Of a stretch of DNA of 64,000 nucleotides, positions 34,521 to 45,148 are shown one piece after another. How positions within the stretch are numbered: the first letter of the stretch is position 1; the number at the start of each line of letters is the position of its first letter. A program made the position numbers and the translations under genes. Under the pieces are notes generated by a model that was given only the letters and a program-made list of their open reading frames with translations, did no database searches and was not told the DNA's origin. The DNA is from Planctomycetota bacterium (GTDB taxonomy: Bacteria > Planctomycetota > UBA1135 > UBA2386): positions 17,347 to 81,346 of the forward strand of contig JAHBXX010000021.1 of assembly GCA_019636245.1 (NCBI GenBank). Reading direction: 5' to 3'.

Positions 34521-35474
34521 TCAGCGGCAGGGGTCGGGCTCGGCTGCGACGCACCGGCCCTCGGCGGCGGCGGCCTGCGCCTCGGCAACGAAGCGATCCA
34601 CGATGCTCTCGGTCAGGCCGTGCAGGTTGCCGAGGTCGTGCCACAGTACGCCGGCGGCGCGCGCCCAGTCGCGCAGGTCCTCCTGCAGGGCCCGGATCGC
34701 GGCGAAGTTGCGCAGGTGCCGCAGCCCCGGCTGGGCCGGGTCGACACGCGTGCGACGCAGCATGTAGGCACGGTGCAGCCGCTCGTCGTCCATCGTGCAG
34801 AGCAGTTCGACGACGATCGCCTGGCTGTCCCGCCGCCGCAGTTCGTCTCGCACGTCGCCCGGCAACAGGTGAGCGCCCTCGATGAGCACGCTGCGGCCCT
34901 CGCGCACCATGCGATCGGCGACCGCCACCAGCGCACCACCCACGGCTCGCGCCTGCCGCACGAACGCCGAATCCGCGGCGTCCCTGCGGCGTTCGGTGCG
35001 TGCGGCCTCGTAGGCCGCCAGGTGCAGTTCGGGCAGCACGGAGGCCGGGATCACGGTGCGCAGGACTTCGCGGATGGCATCGGTCGGCACGACCCGCTGC
35101 ACGCCGAGCCGCAGCGCCAGCCTGGTCGCGACCGTCGACTTGCCGACGCCGGGCGCGCCGGACAGGCACAGCACCAGCGGTCGACCGCAGCGCCTGGCCT
35201 TGCGCCAGGCCCGGTAGCGCTCGGCCGCTGCCGCATCGACCCGCGCCTCGAGCCGGACCGCCACGCGCTCGACCAGGTCGTCGCCGTCGACCTCGCGCGC
35301 CGGCCCGGTGTGCAGCTCGGCGGCGATGTCGGCCGCCAGCTCGTAGGCGAGCGGCGTGGCGATCCCGGTGACCAGGATGCTGGTCGCGAGCATCCCGGTC
35401 GAGAACGGCAGCGTGACCCCGGCATGGTTGCGCACCAGGATCAGTGGTCCCGTGACACTGCAGTCGATGGGCAT
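34521..35474 (-). CDS. ATP-cone plus 2-phosphoglycerate-kinase-like protein
   Basis: 317 residues. The N-terminal about 90 resemble an ATP-cone (VRNHAGVTLPFSTGMLATSILVTG...LAYELAADIAAEL). Then comes a P-loop kinase with Walker A GAPGVGKST (about 104-112), VVPTDAIREVLR, VLIEGAHLLPG and TRVDPAQPGLRHLRNFAAIRALQEDL, as in 2-phosphoglycerate kinase-related proteins. Archaeal members supply 2-phosphoglycerate phosphorylation for cyclic 2,3-diphosphoglycerate; bacterial roles are unclear. It might phosphorylate a glycerate-like headgroup in this locus. It has its own divergent promoter region. Confidence 0.75.
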   Translation of the reverse strand: MPIDCSVTGPLILVRNHAGVTLPFSTGMLATSILVTGIATPLAYELAADIAAELHTGPAREVDGDDLVERVAVRLEARVDAAAAERYRAWRKARRCGRPLVLCLSGAPGVGKSTVATRLALRLGVQRVVPTDAIREVLRTVIPASVLPELHLAAYEAARTERRRDAADSAFVRQARAVGGALVAVADRMVREGRSVLIEGAHLLPGDVRDELRRRDSQAIVVELLCTMDDERLHRAYMLRRTRVDPAQPGLRHLRNFAAIRALQEDLRDWARAAGVLWHDLGNLHGLTESIVDRFVAEAQAAAAEGRCVAAEPDPCR

Positions 35475-35732
35475 GTCGGCCTCGGCGTTGCGGTCCGCGC
35501 CGCGGCGGGCGCGTCGCGTGCCTATCGACCTGCGCTGCCCAGCCGGATGCGCACGAGGGCGCGGCGGTCCCCTTTCGAGACGCGCCCGTCCCGCGGACCG
35601 CGAAGCCCGGCGGCGGGCTGGGCGCGGCGTGCACACGGGGCCGGCGGGTGCGCGCTCCGCCGCGTCCTGGGGGCCGTGTGCTCGTCACTCGCGGCGCAGG
35701 CACCTAGACTGCGGCGGCGAGCGAACTCCCAA

Positions 35733-36455
35733 GTGACCGCACCCGAGGTGAGCCAGGCCGATGTCGCTGCGTGGTTCGACGCCACGTACCGGAGGCGGGG
35801 TCTGCGCTACCTGCGGCCTCGCCGCGCCTACCCGATCTTCGTGCAACTGCTCGGGCTGCCGCCCGGTGGCCGGATCCTCGACGTCGCCTGTGGCCCGGGC
35901 CTCCTGCTCTGCGCCGCACTCGAACGCGGCCATCCATCGGCCGGCGTCGACATCTCGCCAGAGGCGGTCGCCCTGGCACATGAGCTGGTGCCGGCCGCCG
36001 ACGTGCGGCTGGGCAACGCCGAGCAGTTGCCGTTCGAGGACGGCAGCTTCGACGGCGTCACCTGCCTCGGCTCGATCGAACGCTTCCTCGACCGCGAGCG
36101 CGCGCTGCGCGAGATCCTGCGCGTCGCCCGCTCCGGTGCGCGGTTCTGCTTCCTGGTGCGCAACGCCGACACGCTGGTGTGGCGGTTCTGGCGCCAGGGC
36201 CTCGGCCGTCGCGAAGTGCAGGGTCACCAGGACGCGCAGTCGATCGACCAATGGCGGGCGTTGTTCGAGCGCTGCGGGTTCGCGGTCGAGTGCGTTCTGC
36301 CCGACCAGTGGCCGCGCGCGCGCTTCCGGCAGCTGCTGCCGTGGTGGCGCCCGCGGCCTGGCCGGACCGAGCCGATCGCGCGCCCGCTGCTGCCGTTGCG
36401 CTGGTGCAACGAGCTGGTGTTCGTGCTGCGGCGGGCCGGGGATCCGCGGCGATGA
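35733..36455 (+). CDS. Class I SAM-dependent methyltransferase
   Basis: A 240-residue Rossmann methyltransferase (methyltransferase-11 type): motif I ILDVACGPGLLL (about 49-60), GVDISPEAVALA, NAEQLPFEDGSFDGVTCLGSIERF and a post-motif LVRNADTLVWRFW. It starts a four-gene run with 4-base overlaps (two methyltransferases, a membrane protein and a sulfatase-fold enzyme). GTG start; TAGACT lies about 22 bases upstream. The substrate is unknown, possibly a lipid-linked sugar or headgroup. Confidence 0.88.
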   Translation: MTAPEVSQADVAAWFDATYRRRGLRYLRPRRAYPIFVQLLGLPPGGRILDVACGPGLLLCAALERGHPSAGVDISPEAVALAHELVPAADVRLGNAEQLPFEDGSFDGVTCLGSIERFLDRERALREILRVARSGARFCFLVRNADTLVWRFWRQGLGRREVQGHQDAQSIDQWRALFERCGFAVECVLPDQWPRARFRQLLPWWRPRPGRTEPIARPLLPLRWCNELVFVLRRAGDPRR

Positions 36456-37312
36456 CGGGCCGCGCGACCGACGCCGCGGCGCTCTACGAGACGCTGTCGC
36501 GCTGGCAGTGGTGGCGCAGCCGGGGAGCGCGGGCGCGCGGTGGCGGGCTCGAACTGCGCAAGCGCCTGCTGCCGCCGCCGTCGGGCGCGGATGGCCCGGC
36601 CGACGGCGGCGCCGGGCTCGACGAATGGCTGTTCGCGCGGCTCGATGGCCGCCCCGCCGGGCGCGTGCTCGACCTTGGCTGCGGCTTCGGCGCCTCGGCG
36701 CAGCGCTGGGCGCGGTTCGGCGGCGGCGAGCTCGTCGGCGTGACGCCGAGTCCGTTCCAGGTGGCGAAGGCCAGCGCGGCTGCGGCCCGGGTTGGCCTCG
36801 CGGCTCGCGTGCGCTTCGTCCGGCAGGCGCTGACCGGACCGCTCGGCGACGGCTTCGACATCGTGCTGGCGATCGAAGCCCTCGGCCACGAACCGGACCT
36901 CGACACGGTGCTCACGAACGTGCGCCGCGCGCTGCGGCCGGGCGGCGTGTTCGTCTGGGTCGAAGACCTCGCGCGGGCCGAGTCCGGTGACGACGGTGAT
37001 CGGCGCGAACTGGCGGCGGCATGGGCCTCCCCGCCCCTGCGCAGCGTGGCGGCGGCGCGTGGTGCGTTGCAGCGGGCAGGCCTGCGGACCTTCCGCACGT
37101 TCGACCTCTCGCCGCAGGTTCCGGTCGCCGCCGGGCCGCGACTGGCGGCGCGCCGGGCCCGGTTGGAGCGACTGCGGCGCTGGTCGCCGTTGCCGGCGAT
37201 GCGACGGCTTGCGGCGGCATTCGCGGGCGGCGCGGCGCTCGAACGGCTCTACGCGCGCGGGGCCGCCTGCTACGTTGTGTGGATGAGCGAACGCCCGCCG
37301 GAGGCGGCTTGA
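36452..37312 (+). CDS. Class I SAM-dependent methyltransferase (second)
   Basis: 286 residues. Motif I is RVLDLGCGFGASAQRWARFG, followed by LVGVTPSPFQVAKA, DIVLAIEALGHEPDLDTVLTNVRRALRPGGVFVWVED. The arrangement resembles cyclopropane-fatty-acid/sterol-methyltransferase-like enzymes, but no bicarbonate-site residues can be assigned with confidence. The start overlaps the previous stop (ATGA), and the end overlaps the TTG start of the membrane protein. Confidence 0.85.
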   Translation: MTGRATDAAALYETLSRWQWWRSRGARARGGGLELRKRLLPPPSGADGPADGGAGLDEWLFARLDGRPAGRVLDLGCGFGASAQRWARFGGGELVGVTPSPFQVAKASAAAARVGLAARVRFVRQALTGPLGDGFDIVLAIEALGHEPDLDTVLTNVRRALRPGGVFVWVEDLARAESGDDGDRRELAAAWASPPLRSVAAARGALQRAGLRTFRTFDLSPQVPVAAGPRLAARRARLERLRRWSPLPAMRRLAAAFAGGAALERLYARGAACYVVWMSERPPEAA

Positions 37313-38943
37313 GGTTCCTGCGCCATCTCGGCTGGCCGATCGCCGTGGTGCCGGCGCTGGCGGCGTTCGGGTGGACGAGTTTCGCCGCGCGCCTGCCCGA
37401 GTCCACGGCGTCCCGGCAGGCGCTGGGCGAGGCGACGATGAAGTGGACCCTGGCCGAGGTGACGGAGTTCGGCCGCGAGCCGGCGCACGTGCTGGCGCGC
37501 CTCCTGCACCTCGGCGCGCTGCGCGTGCCGGGCTCGTCCTTCTGGTGGGCGGCGGCCGTGAACTCGCTGCTCGCCCTGCTGGTGGTGTTCGCCTTCGCCG
37601 GGGTGGCGCGCCGCTCCTTCGGCCTCGGTCCCGGCGGCCAGGCATCGGCGATCGGCCTCGGCGGCCTGCTGGCCTGCAGTCCGGCGTTCGGCGCCGACTG
37701 GCTCTACGGCGCCAGGGTCGGTCTGTTCCTGGTGCCCTTGCTGCTGCTGTGGGCGGTGTGGCTGCTGCTCGGTGAACGGCGGTTCGTCGTCCGGGCCCTG
37801 CTCGCGCTGGCGCTCGTCGTCGCGGCGCCGCTGTGCCACACCAACGGCGTCCTGGTGTTCGTCGCGGTCGCGCCGGCGCTGCTCGAGGCGGCGCGCCGGG
37901 CGGGCAGTTCCCGCCGCATGGGCTGGACGGTCGCGCTGCTGCTGTGCGGCAACCTCGCCGCGGTCGGCAGTCTGTTCCCGGCCGGCCGGCTGGCGCTCGG
38001 CGATGCCGGGCTGCTCGGGCGCCTGGTCGCGGCACCCGCCGCCGCGCTGCTCCACCTGTTGCGCACGACGGGTTCGGCATGGCTCGACCCGTTGCCCGCG
38101 ACGGCTTGGGACGAGACCGCCCTCGGGGCCTGCGCCTGGCTGCTGCCGCTGGTGCTGTGGCGGCTCGGCGACCGCAGCGATGCGGCCCGACGGCGGGCCG
38201 CGCCCTGGTGGGGCTGCATCTGGTTCGGGCTGTCGCTGTTCCTGCTCGCGGCCGAGAGGCACGGGCCGCAGCTCGACGCGGCGTCGTTGCGCGCCTGCAC
38301 CTATGGCGCGTTCCTTCTGCCGATCGGCTGCATCGGGCTGGTCGCGGCCCGCTTCGGCGCGGCAGCCCTGCCGCTCGGCGCCGGTGCGTTGGCCGTGCTC
38401 GGTGCGCAGGACTGGCACCGAGGCCTCGAGGACCTGCGCCTCGCGCGCATGCAGGCGGAGGCGGTCGAGACCTCGATGGTGTTGCCGCCGGCGCTCGGCG
38501 GCACGCTGCCCAGCGATCCCGACACCTGGCGGGGCCTGCAGCAGCTCGGCTGGATGCCCTGGCTCGACGATGTGTTCGCCGTCGCTTTGCGAGAGGTCGC
38601 CTCGGCGCCACACGGACCGGGGCTCGGCGGGTTCGTCGACGGCGACGCGCGGGCCGTGCGCGGCGTCGCCCGTTCGTCGCTGCGCCAAGCTGCCGTGCAG
38701 TGCGTGGTGGCGACGGCGGCGGGGGAAGCGGCGGCGGACGGTGGCGAGCGGCTGCTCGGCCTCGTCCGGCCTGACTACGCCGGCGCCGGCCGTACGGTGC
38801 CCTGGAGCCTGCCGTTCATGGCGCCGATCGACGAGGGCACGCGCGTGCGTATCACCGGCTTCTGCCCGCGCCGCCGCGCCATGGTGGCGCTGGCGCCGGT
38901 GCTCGTGCTGCGCCAGGGCCAGCTCGTGGTCGAGGGCGGATGA
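37309..38943 (+). CDS. Polytopic membrane protein, GT-C-like, unknown function
   Basis: About 544 residues with roughly 9-11 hydrophobic helices (for example WWAAAVNSLLALLVVFAFAGVA, RVGLFLVPLLLLWAVWLLL, VVRALLALALVVAAPLCH) and a soluble C-terminal part (about 400-544). The overall pattern recalls GT-C membrane glycosyltransferases, but no diagnostic motif is identified. TTG start: GGAGG precedes it by about 4 bases and it overlaps the methyltransferase stop as TTGA. It is coupled to the sulfatase-fold gene by ATGA. Confidence 0.7.
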   Translation: MRFLRHLGWPIAVVPALAAFGWTSFAARLPESTASRQALGEATMKWTLAEVTEFGREPAHVLARLLHLGALRVPGSSFWWAAAVNSLLALLVVFAFAGVARRSFGLGPGGQASAIGLGGLLACSPAFGADWLYGARVGLFLVPLLLLWAVWLLLGERRFVVRALLALALVVAAPLCHTNGVLVFVAVAPALLEAARRAGSSRRMGWTVALLLCGNLAAVGSLFPAGRLALGDAGLLGRLVAAPAAALLHLLRTTGSAWLDPLPATAWDETALGACAWLLPLVLWRLGDRSDAARRRAAPWWGCIWFGLSLFLLAAERHGPQLDAASLRACTYGAFLLPIGCIGLVAARFGAAALPLGAGALAVLGAQDWHRGLEDLRLARMQAEAVETSMVLPPALGGTLPSDPDTWRGLQQLGWMPWLDDVFAVALREVASAPHGPGLGGFVDGDARAVRGVARSSLRQAAVQCVVATAAGEAAADGGERLLGLVRPDYAGAGRTVPWSLPFMAPIDEGTRVRITGFCPRRRAMVALAPVLVLRQGQLVVEGG

Positions 38944-40562
38944 GTCGGCTCGGCAAGGCTGCGGTCTGGCTCCTGGCGCTTGGTCTGCTGCACCTCGTCG
39001 CGATCCTGCCGTTGCCGTTCACCGCGGCGGATCCGTGGCGTCCGGCACGGACGCTGTCTCCGGACCTGGCCGGTCTGCTCGGGCTGGCCGTGCTGGGGGC
39101 GGCGAGCGGCCGGGCGCGAGGCTTCGCCCATGCGGCGGCTGTGCTGTTGCTCGCCGCGGCACTGTTCCGCAGCGCCGCCGTCTACCTGCACCTGTTGCTC
39201 GACCGCCGCCTCGACCTGAAGTTCGATGCGCTCGAGCTGCCCGGCTTGCTGCACCTGCTGACCCAGGACGGCGCCTGGCCGACCTGGGCGGCCGGCATCG
39301 CGATCGGGCTCGCCGTGCTGGCGACGCACTGCCTGCTGGCTTGGGCGTTCGCGGTGGTCGCCGCGCCGGCAAGGCGGCCACGCGGGGCCATGGTGCTACT
39401 GGTCGCGCTGCAGGCGCTGGTGCTGGCTGGCGTCGCGCGGCAGTCGCTCGCGTCGAGGCCGGAGCCGCTGTGGCACGAATCGATGCTGTGGCCGCTCGCC
39501 GGCCAGGTCGGCGACGCGATCGACTACTGGCGGCATCCGGCGGCGGTGGACGACCCGATCCGGGCGCGCTTCGCCGGATCGGCGCGCGAGCTGGCGGCCG
39601 TACCGGGCCAACTGGCCGGCCTGGGCGGCGCCGACGTGCACCTGCTCTTCATCGAATCGTACGGCCGCTACGCCTGGCGCGAACCCGGACTCGCGCCGCG
39701 GCTGCAGGCGCTGGCGCGCGAACTCGAGGACGAGCTGCGCGCGGCCGGGTTCGGCGCCTGCAGCGGCACCTGCCGGCCCGCGAACAGCGGCGGCGCATCG
39801 TGGCTCGCGCACGCCCAACTGCTGTGCGGCACGCGGGTCGACGGCCATCGTGCGTTCCAGCTGCTGTTCGAGAGCGACATCGAGCCGCTGCCCCGGCGGT
39901 TCCGCGCCGCCGGCTATCGCACGGTCGAGGTGCTGCCGGCGATGCCCCGGCAGTGGCCGGAAGGGCAGCGCTTCTACGGTTTCGACGAAGTGCTGACGCA
40001 GATCGAGCTCGACTACCGCGGCTTCGTCTACCACTGGGGCCGCATGCCGGACCAGTTCGCGCTGCACCATCTGCTCGAGCAGGTCGTGCGGCCGGCGCAG
40101 CAGCCGCTGTTCACGATGTTCGTGTCGGTCACCAGCCACGTGCCGTGGCGCATGGTGCCGCACTACATCGCCGACTGGCGCCTGGAGGCCGCCACGTTCG
40201 CCGCGCCGCCCCGCATCGTGCACCCGGTCACGTGGCTCGACGTGCCATACGATCCGCGCCTCGTGCCGGCGTTCGGCGACACGCTCGAGTACGCGTTGCG
40301 AGCCGCGGTCGGTTTCGTGGCGCGGCTGCCGCGCCCTTCGCTCGTGTTCGTGCTCGGCGACCATCAGCCGCCGATCGCCGGCGTCGGATCCCACCCCGAT
40401 CCATCGCTCGAGGTGCCCATCCACGTGTTCGCGAATCGGCCGGCGCTGCTCGAGCCCATCACCCGGAGCGGGTTCGTCGGCGGCATCACGCTGGACCCCG
40501 ACGCGACCTCGTTCGACACCAGCCGGTTCGCGGCGTCGCTGCTGCAGCTCTATTCGCGCTGA
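38940..40562 (+). CDS. Membrane-anchored LTA-synthase/sulfatase-fold phosphoglycerol-transferase-like protein
   Basis: 540 residues. About five N-terminal transmembrane helices (to about residue 165), then an alkaline-phosphatase-superfamily domain facing outside. Visible elements are LLFIESYGRYAW, GGASWLAHAQLLCGTR, GFDEV, FVSVTSHVPW and the metal-site VLGDHQPPIAG. Relatives move phosphoglycerol or phosphoethanolamine groups between lipids and glycans. With the phosphotransferase and methyltransferases nearby, it could transfer a modified phospho-headgroup in the periplasm. Confidence 0.82.
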   Translation: MSRLGKAAVWLLALGLLHLVAILPLPFTAADPWRPARTLSPDLAGLLGLAVLGAASGRARGFAHAAAVLLLAAALFRSAAVYLHLLLDRRLDLKFDALELPGLLHLLTQDGAWPTWAAGIAIGLAVLATHCLLAWAFAVVAAPARRPRGAMVLLVALQALVLAGVARQSLASRPEPLWHESMLWPLAGQVGDAIDYWRHPAAVDDPIRARFAGSARELAAVPGQLAGLGGADVHLLFIESYGRYAWREPGLAPRLQALARELEDELRAAGFGACSGTCRPANSGGASWLAHAQLLCGTRVDGHRAFQLLFESDIEPLPRRFRAAGYRTVEVLPAMPRQWPEGQRFYGFDEVLTQIELDYRGFVYHWGRMPDQFALHHLLEQVVRPAQQPLFTMFVSVTSHVPWRMVPHYIADWRLEAATFAAPPRIVHPVTWLDVPYDPRLVPAFGDTLEYALRAAVGFVARLPRPSLVFVLGDHQPPIAGVGSHPDPSLEVPIHVFANRPALLEPITRSGFVGGITLDPDATSFDTSRFAASLLQLYSR

Positions 40563-40572
40563 GGACCGGCGG

Positions 40573-41706
40573 TCATTCGAACCGCGACTGGCGCGCGAGC
40601 CGCTTCTTGATCAGGTCGATGCGCTCGAGCTGGCCGCGGGCCGGGAAGCGTTCGTAGAAGCCCTCGCGGCGGAAGTCGGCGGCCAGCTCGCCGATCGGCC
40701 GCAGCCGGTTCTCGAGCAGCTTCAGCAGCTCCGGGCCGGGCGCGATCGTCGCGTCGATCTTCGCGGCGACGTCGCCGCACAGGCGCAGCATCGCCTCGAT
40801 GGTGACGTCGCGCGTCACGAAGTAGTTCCTGTTGTCGCCCCAGGCGGACCCGAACGCCGTGCGCAGCGCCTTCAGCACGTCGCGCACGAGGCCGTAGCCG
40901 CGATCCCGGCTCCAGCCGCGCCCGTCCTTGAACCGGTGCTGCGCGTCCTTGCGGCGGATCAGGCGGTAGGTCTCGCCGAAGATCTGCGCCTGGTTGATCC
41001 ACATCTCCTGGTGCGAGCGGCCGCCCAGCATGTTGATGTGGTACTGCAGCGGCGAGTCGTCGGACTCGTAGAGGGCGCGCACCAGGGTGGCGGCGTACTT
41101 CTTCTCCGGATCGGTGCCCCACTCGATGCGCTCGTACAGGTCGATCAGGTGCGACTTGTTGATGCGGGTGTGGGTGCTGTTGATGACCACGAACATCTCG
41201 GTGGCGAAGTCGGCGGTCTTGCCGTCGAAGATCACCACCGGCACCTCGACGCGGCGGTCGGCGTCCTTCTCCTGCAGGTAGAAGTGCAGGCCCGCGAGCC
41301 GGTGCTGGCCGTCGATGATCAGGAAGTCGCCGCGCGGCTCGACCAGGTTGCCGGCGCGCTCCATGCCCTTCAGCGGCTGGAACTCGAGCTTCTCGGTGGA
41401 GAACAGCAGCACCGCGCCGGGGATCACCGGTTGGCGGGTCTCGTTGCGATAGAAGTCCTTGATCTGCCGGACCTTCCTGCGATTCAGGTCGCGCTGGAAC
41501 GACTTGCTGTTCTTCTCGATCGCCTGCACGTAGCGCTCGACGTCGTCCAGTTCCTTCTTCTTCGCCTTGCCGTCGTCGCCGCCGATCGTCTGCCCGCGGT
41601 CGCCGTAGAAGCGCGTCACGAAGCGCACCTTGCGCAGCAGGTCCTCGGCGGGGTAGCTGACGAAGTAGAACTCCGACTCCTTCTGGCGCATCCGCTGGGC
41701 GAACAT
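40573..41706 (-). CDS. DGQHR-domain protein (DndB-like)
   Basis: 377 residues. The hallmark DGQHRLAGL (about residues 132-140) is preceded by an FLII strand. FVVINSTHTRINKSHLIDLYER follows, as in DndB/DGQHR proteins, and the C-terminus is helical and basic. DndB regulates DNA phosphorothioation and binds DNA; stand-alone DGQHR proteins occur in diverse mobile or defence contexts. No dndACDE or dndFGH partners are adjacent. The start is well supported by AAGGAG five bases before the ATG. It is convergent with the sulfatase-fold gene. Confidence 0.85.
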   Translation of the reverse strand: MFAQRMRQKESEFYFVSYPAEDLLRKVRFVTRFYGDRGQTIGGDDGKAKKKELDDVERYVQAIEKNSKSFQRDLNRRKVRQIKDFYRNETRQPVIPGAVLLFSTEKLEFQPLKGMERAGNLVEPRGDFLIIDGQHRLAGLHFYLQEKDADRRVEVPVVIFDGKTADFATEMFVVINSTHTRINKSHLIDLYERIEWGTDPEKKYAATLVRALYESDDSPLQYHINMLGGRSHQEMWINQAQIFGETYRLIRRKDAQHRFKDGRGWSRDRGYGLVRDVLKALRTAFGSAWGDNRNYFVTRDVTIEAMLRLCGDVAAKIDATIAPGPELLKLLENRLRPIGELAADFRREGFYERFPARGQLERIDLIKKRLARQSRFE

Positions 41707-41869
41707 CCGAACTCCTTGGGACCGGGGGAGGTGCGTGGAGTCGCAAGTTTGCGCAAGGGAGGGCGGCTTGGCAAAGGGCAGCCGGGTTCGTCGGGCTCGG
41801 CACGCCCGGCGCGGCGCCTGGCGGCGGGTCGCAGTGGCGGCCGGGTCGTGCCCCGGCCAGCATGGCGGC

Positions 41870-43384
41870 ATGCCGGACCTGGTGCTCGCCACGCTGAACG
41901 CGAAGTGGATCCACGCCTCGTTCGGCCTGCGCTACCTGCGCGCCAACCTCGGCGAACTGCGCGAGCGCAGCGTCCTGCGCGAGTTCGAGATCGCGCAGCG
42001 GCCGGCCGACGTCGTCGAGGCGATCCTCGCCGAACGGCCGCGCCTGGTCGGGCTCGGCGTCTACGTGTGGAATGCGCTGCCGTCGCTGCAGGTCGTGCGG
42101 CTGCTGAAGCAGGTCGCGCCCGAGGTCCTGGTTGTCGTCGGCGGGCCCGAGGTCAGCCACGAGAGCGAGCAGCAGGAGATCTGCGCGCTGGCCGACCACG
42201 TCGTGCGCGGCGAGGGCGATGTCGCGTTCCGCGAACTGTGCCGCGCGCGGCTCGCCGGCGCCGTGCCGCCGCACGTGATCGAGGCGCCGCCGCCGCACTT
42301 CGCCGATCTGGTGCTGCCGTACGACGAGTACAGCGACGCCGACATCGCGCATCGCATCGTCTACGTCGAGAGCGCGCGCGGCTGCCCGTTCACCTGCGAG
42401 TTCTGCCTGTCGGCGCTCGACGTGCCGGTGCGCCGGGCGGACACCGAGGCGTTCCTGGCGGCGATGGAGCGGCTGCTGCGACGCGGCGTGCGGCACTTCA
42501 AGTTCGTCGACCGCACGTTCAACCTCGGCATCGCCACCGCGGCGCGGATCCTGCGCTTCTTCCGCGAGCGCTGGCAGGAGGGGCTGTTCCTGCACTTCGA
42601 GCTGGTGCCCGACCGCCTGCCGGACGAACTGCGGGCCGAGATCGCCGCGTTCCCGGCCGGGGCGCTGCAGTTCGAGGTCGGCGTGCAGACCCTCGACCGG
42701 GCGACCAGCGAGCGCATCAGCCGGCGGCAGGACGTGCCCCGCCTCGCCGACAACCTGCGGTTCCTGCGCGAACGCACCGGGGCACACGTGCATGCCGACC
42801 TGATCGTCGGCCTGCCCGGCGAGGACGAGGCGACGTTCGCGCGCGGCTTCGACCGGCTGTGGGCGCTGCGGCCGCACGAGATCCAGGTCGGGGTGCTGAA
42901 GCGCCTGCGCGGCACGCCGATCGTGCGCCACGACGCGGAGCACGGCATGCAGTACGCGGCCGAGCCGCCGTACGAGGTCGTGCAGACCGCGGCGGTGCCG
43001 TTCGCGGCGCTGCAGGGCATGAAGCGCTTCGCGCGCTACTGGGACCTGGTCGGCAACAGCGGCAACTGGAACGAGACGCTGGTGCCGTTGCTGGACGGGC
43101 CGTCGGCCTACGCGGCGTTCCATGCCTTCGCCACCTGGCTGCATGCGACGACGCGGCAGACGGCGGGCATCGCGCTGCACCGGCTGGCGACCCTCCTGTG
43201 GCAGTGGCTGACCGAGCACCGGGGGTGGGAGCCCGCGGTGGTCGGTCGGGCCCTCGCCGCCGACTATGCCCGCTGCGCGCGGCACGACTGGCCCGAGTTC
43301 CTGCGCCCCTGGGTGCAGGGCGGCAGGCGGCCTGCCGTGCGCGCCGCGGCCGGAGCCGGGCGCCAGGCGCGCCATCGCGGCTGA
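41870..43384 (+). CDS. B12-binding radical SAM protein with DUF4080-like C-terminus
   Basis: 504 residues. A B12-binding-like Rossmann domain (1-120, ending VVVGGPEVSHE), then a radical SAM core with C-x3-C-x2-C in ARGCPFTCEFCLSALD (about 171-180), EVGVQTLDRATSERISRR and ADLIVGLPGEDEATF. A 150-residue C-terminal domain is rich in Trp and Leu (FARYWDLVGNSGNW...). The arrangement matches uncharacterised DUF4080 radical SAM proteins. The substrate is unknown. It is divergent from the DGQHR gene. Confidence 0.88.
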   Translation: MPDLVLATLNAKWIHASFGLRYLRANLGELRERSVLREFEIAQRPADVVEAILAERPRLVGLGVYVWNALPSLQVVRLLKQVAPEVLVVVGGPEVSHESEQQEICALADHVVRGEGDVAFRELCRARLAGAVPPHVIEAPPPHFADLVLPYDEYSDADIAHRIVYVESARGCPFTCEFCLSALDVPVRRADTEAFLAAMERLLRRGVRHFKFVDRTFNLGIATAARILRFFRERWQEGLFLHFELVPDRLPDELRAEIAAFPAGALQFEVGVQTLDRATSERISRRQDVPRLADNLRFLRERTGAHVHADLIVGLPGEDEATFARGFDRLWALRPHEIQVGVLKRLRGTPIVRHDAEHGMQYAAEPPYEVVQTAAVPFAALQGMKRFARYWDLVGNSGNWNETLVPLLDGPSAYAAFHAFATWLHATTRQTAGIALHRLATLLWQWLTEHRGWEPAVVGRALAADYARCARHDWPEFLRPWVQGGRRPAVRAAAGAGRQARHRG

Positions 43385-43461
43385 CGGGTCCGGGGCCGCC
43401 GGCCGTGCCCGGCGGCCGCGCCACGGTGGCCCCCGGGCCGTCGAATCCGCAGACTGCCCGC

Positions 43462-45108
<1,647 letters not shown>

Positions 45109-45148
45109 GCGGAGGGTCGCGCTACGCTTGGCGGCCGGAGGCGCCCCG

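Noticed and set aside
37270..37284. TACGTT followed 6 bases later by ATG, like the leaderless promoters
   Set aside because: The ATG is in frame inside the second methyltransferase and followed by only eight codons before its stop; the next gene is in another frame with its own GGAGG and TTG start.
40573..43384. A defence island built on the DGQHR protein and its neighbours
   Set aside because: Neighbouring genes are a sulfatase-fold enzyme, a radical SAM protein and an ABC-F ATPase, none with a defence signature; only the lone DGQHR gene is suggestive.
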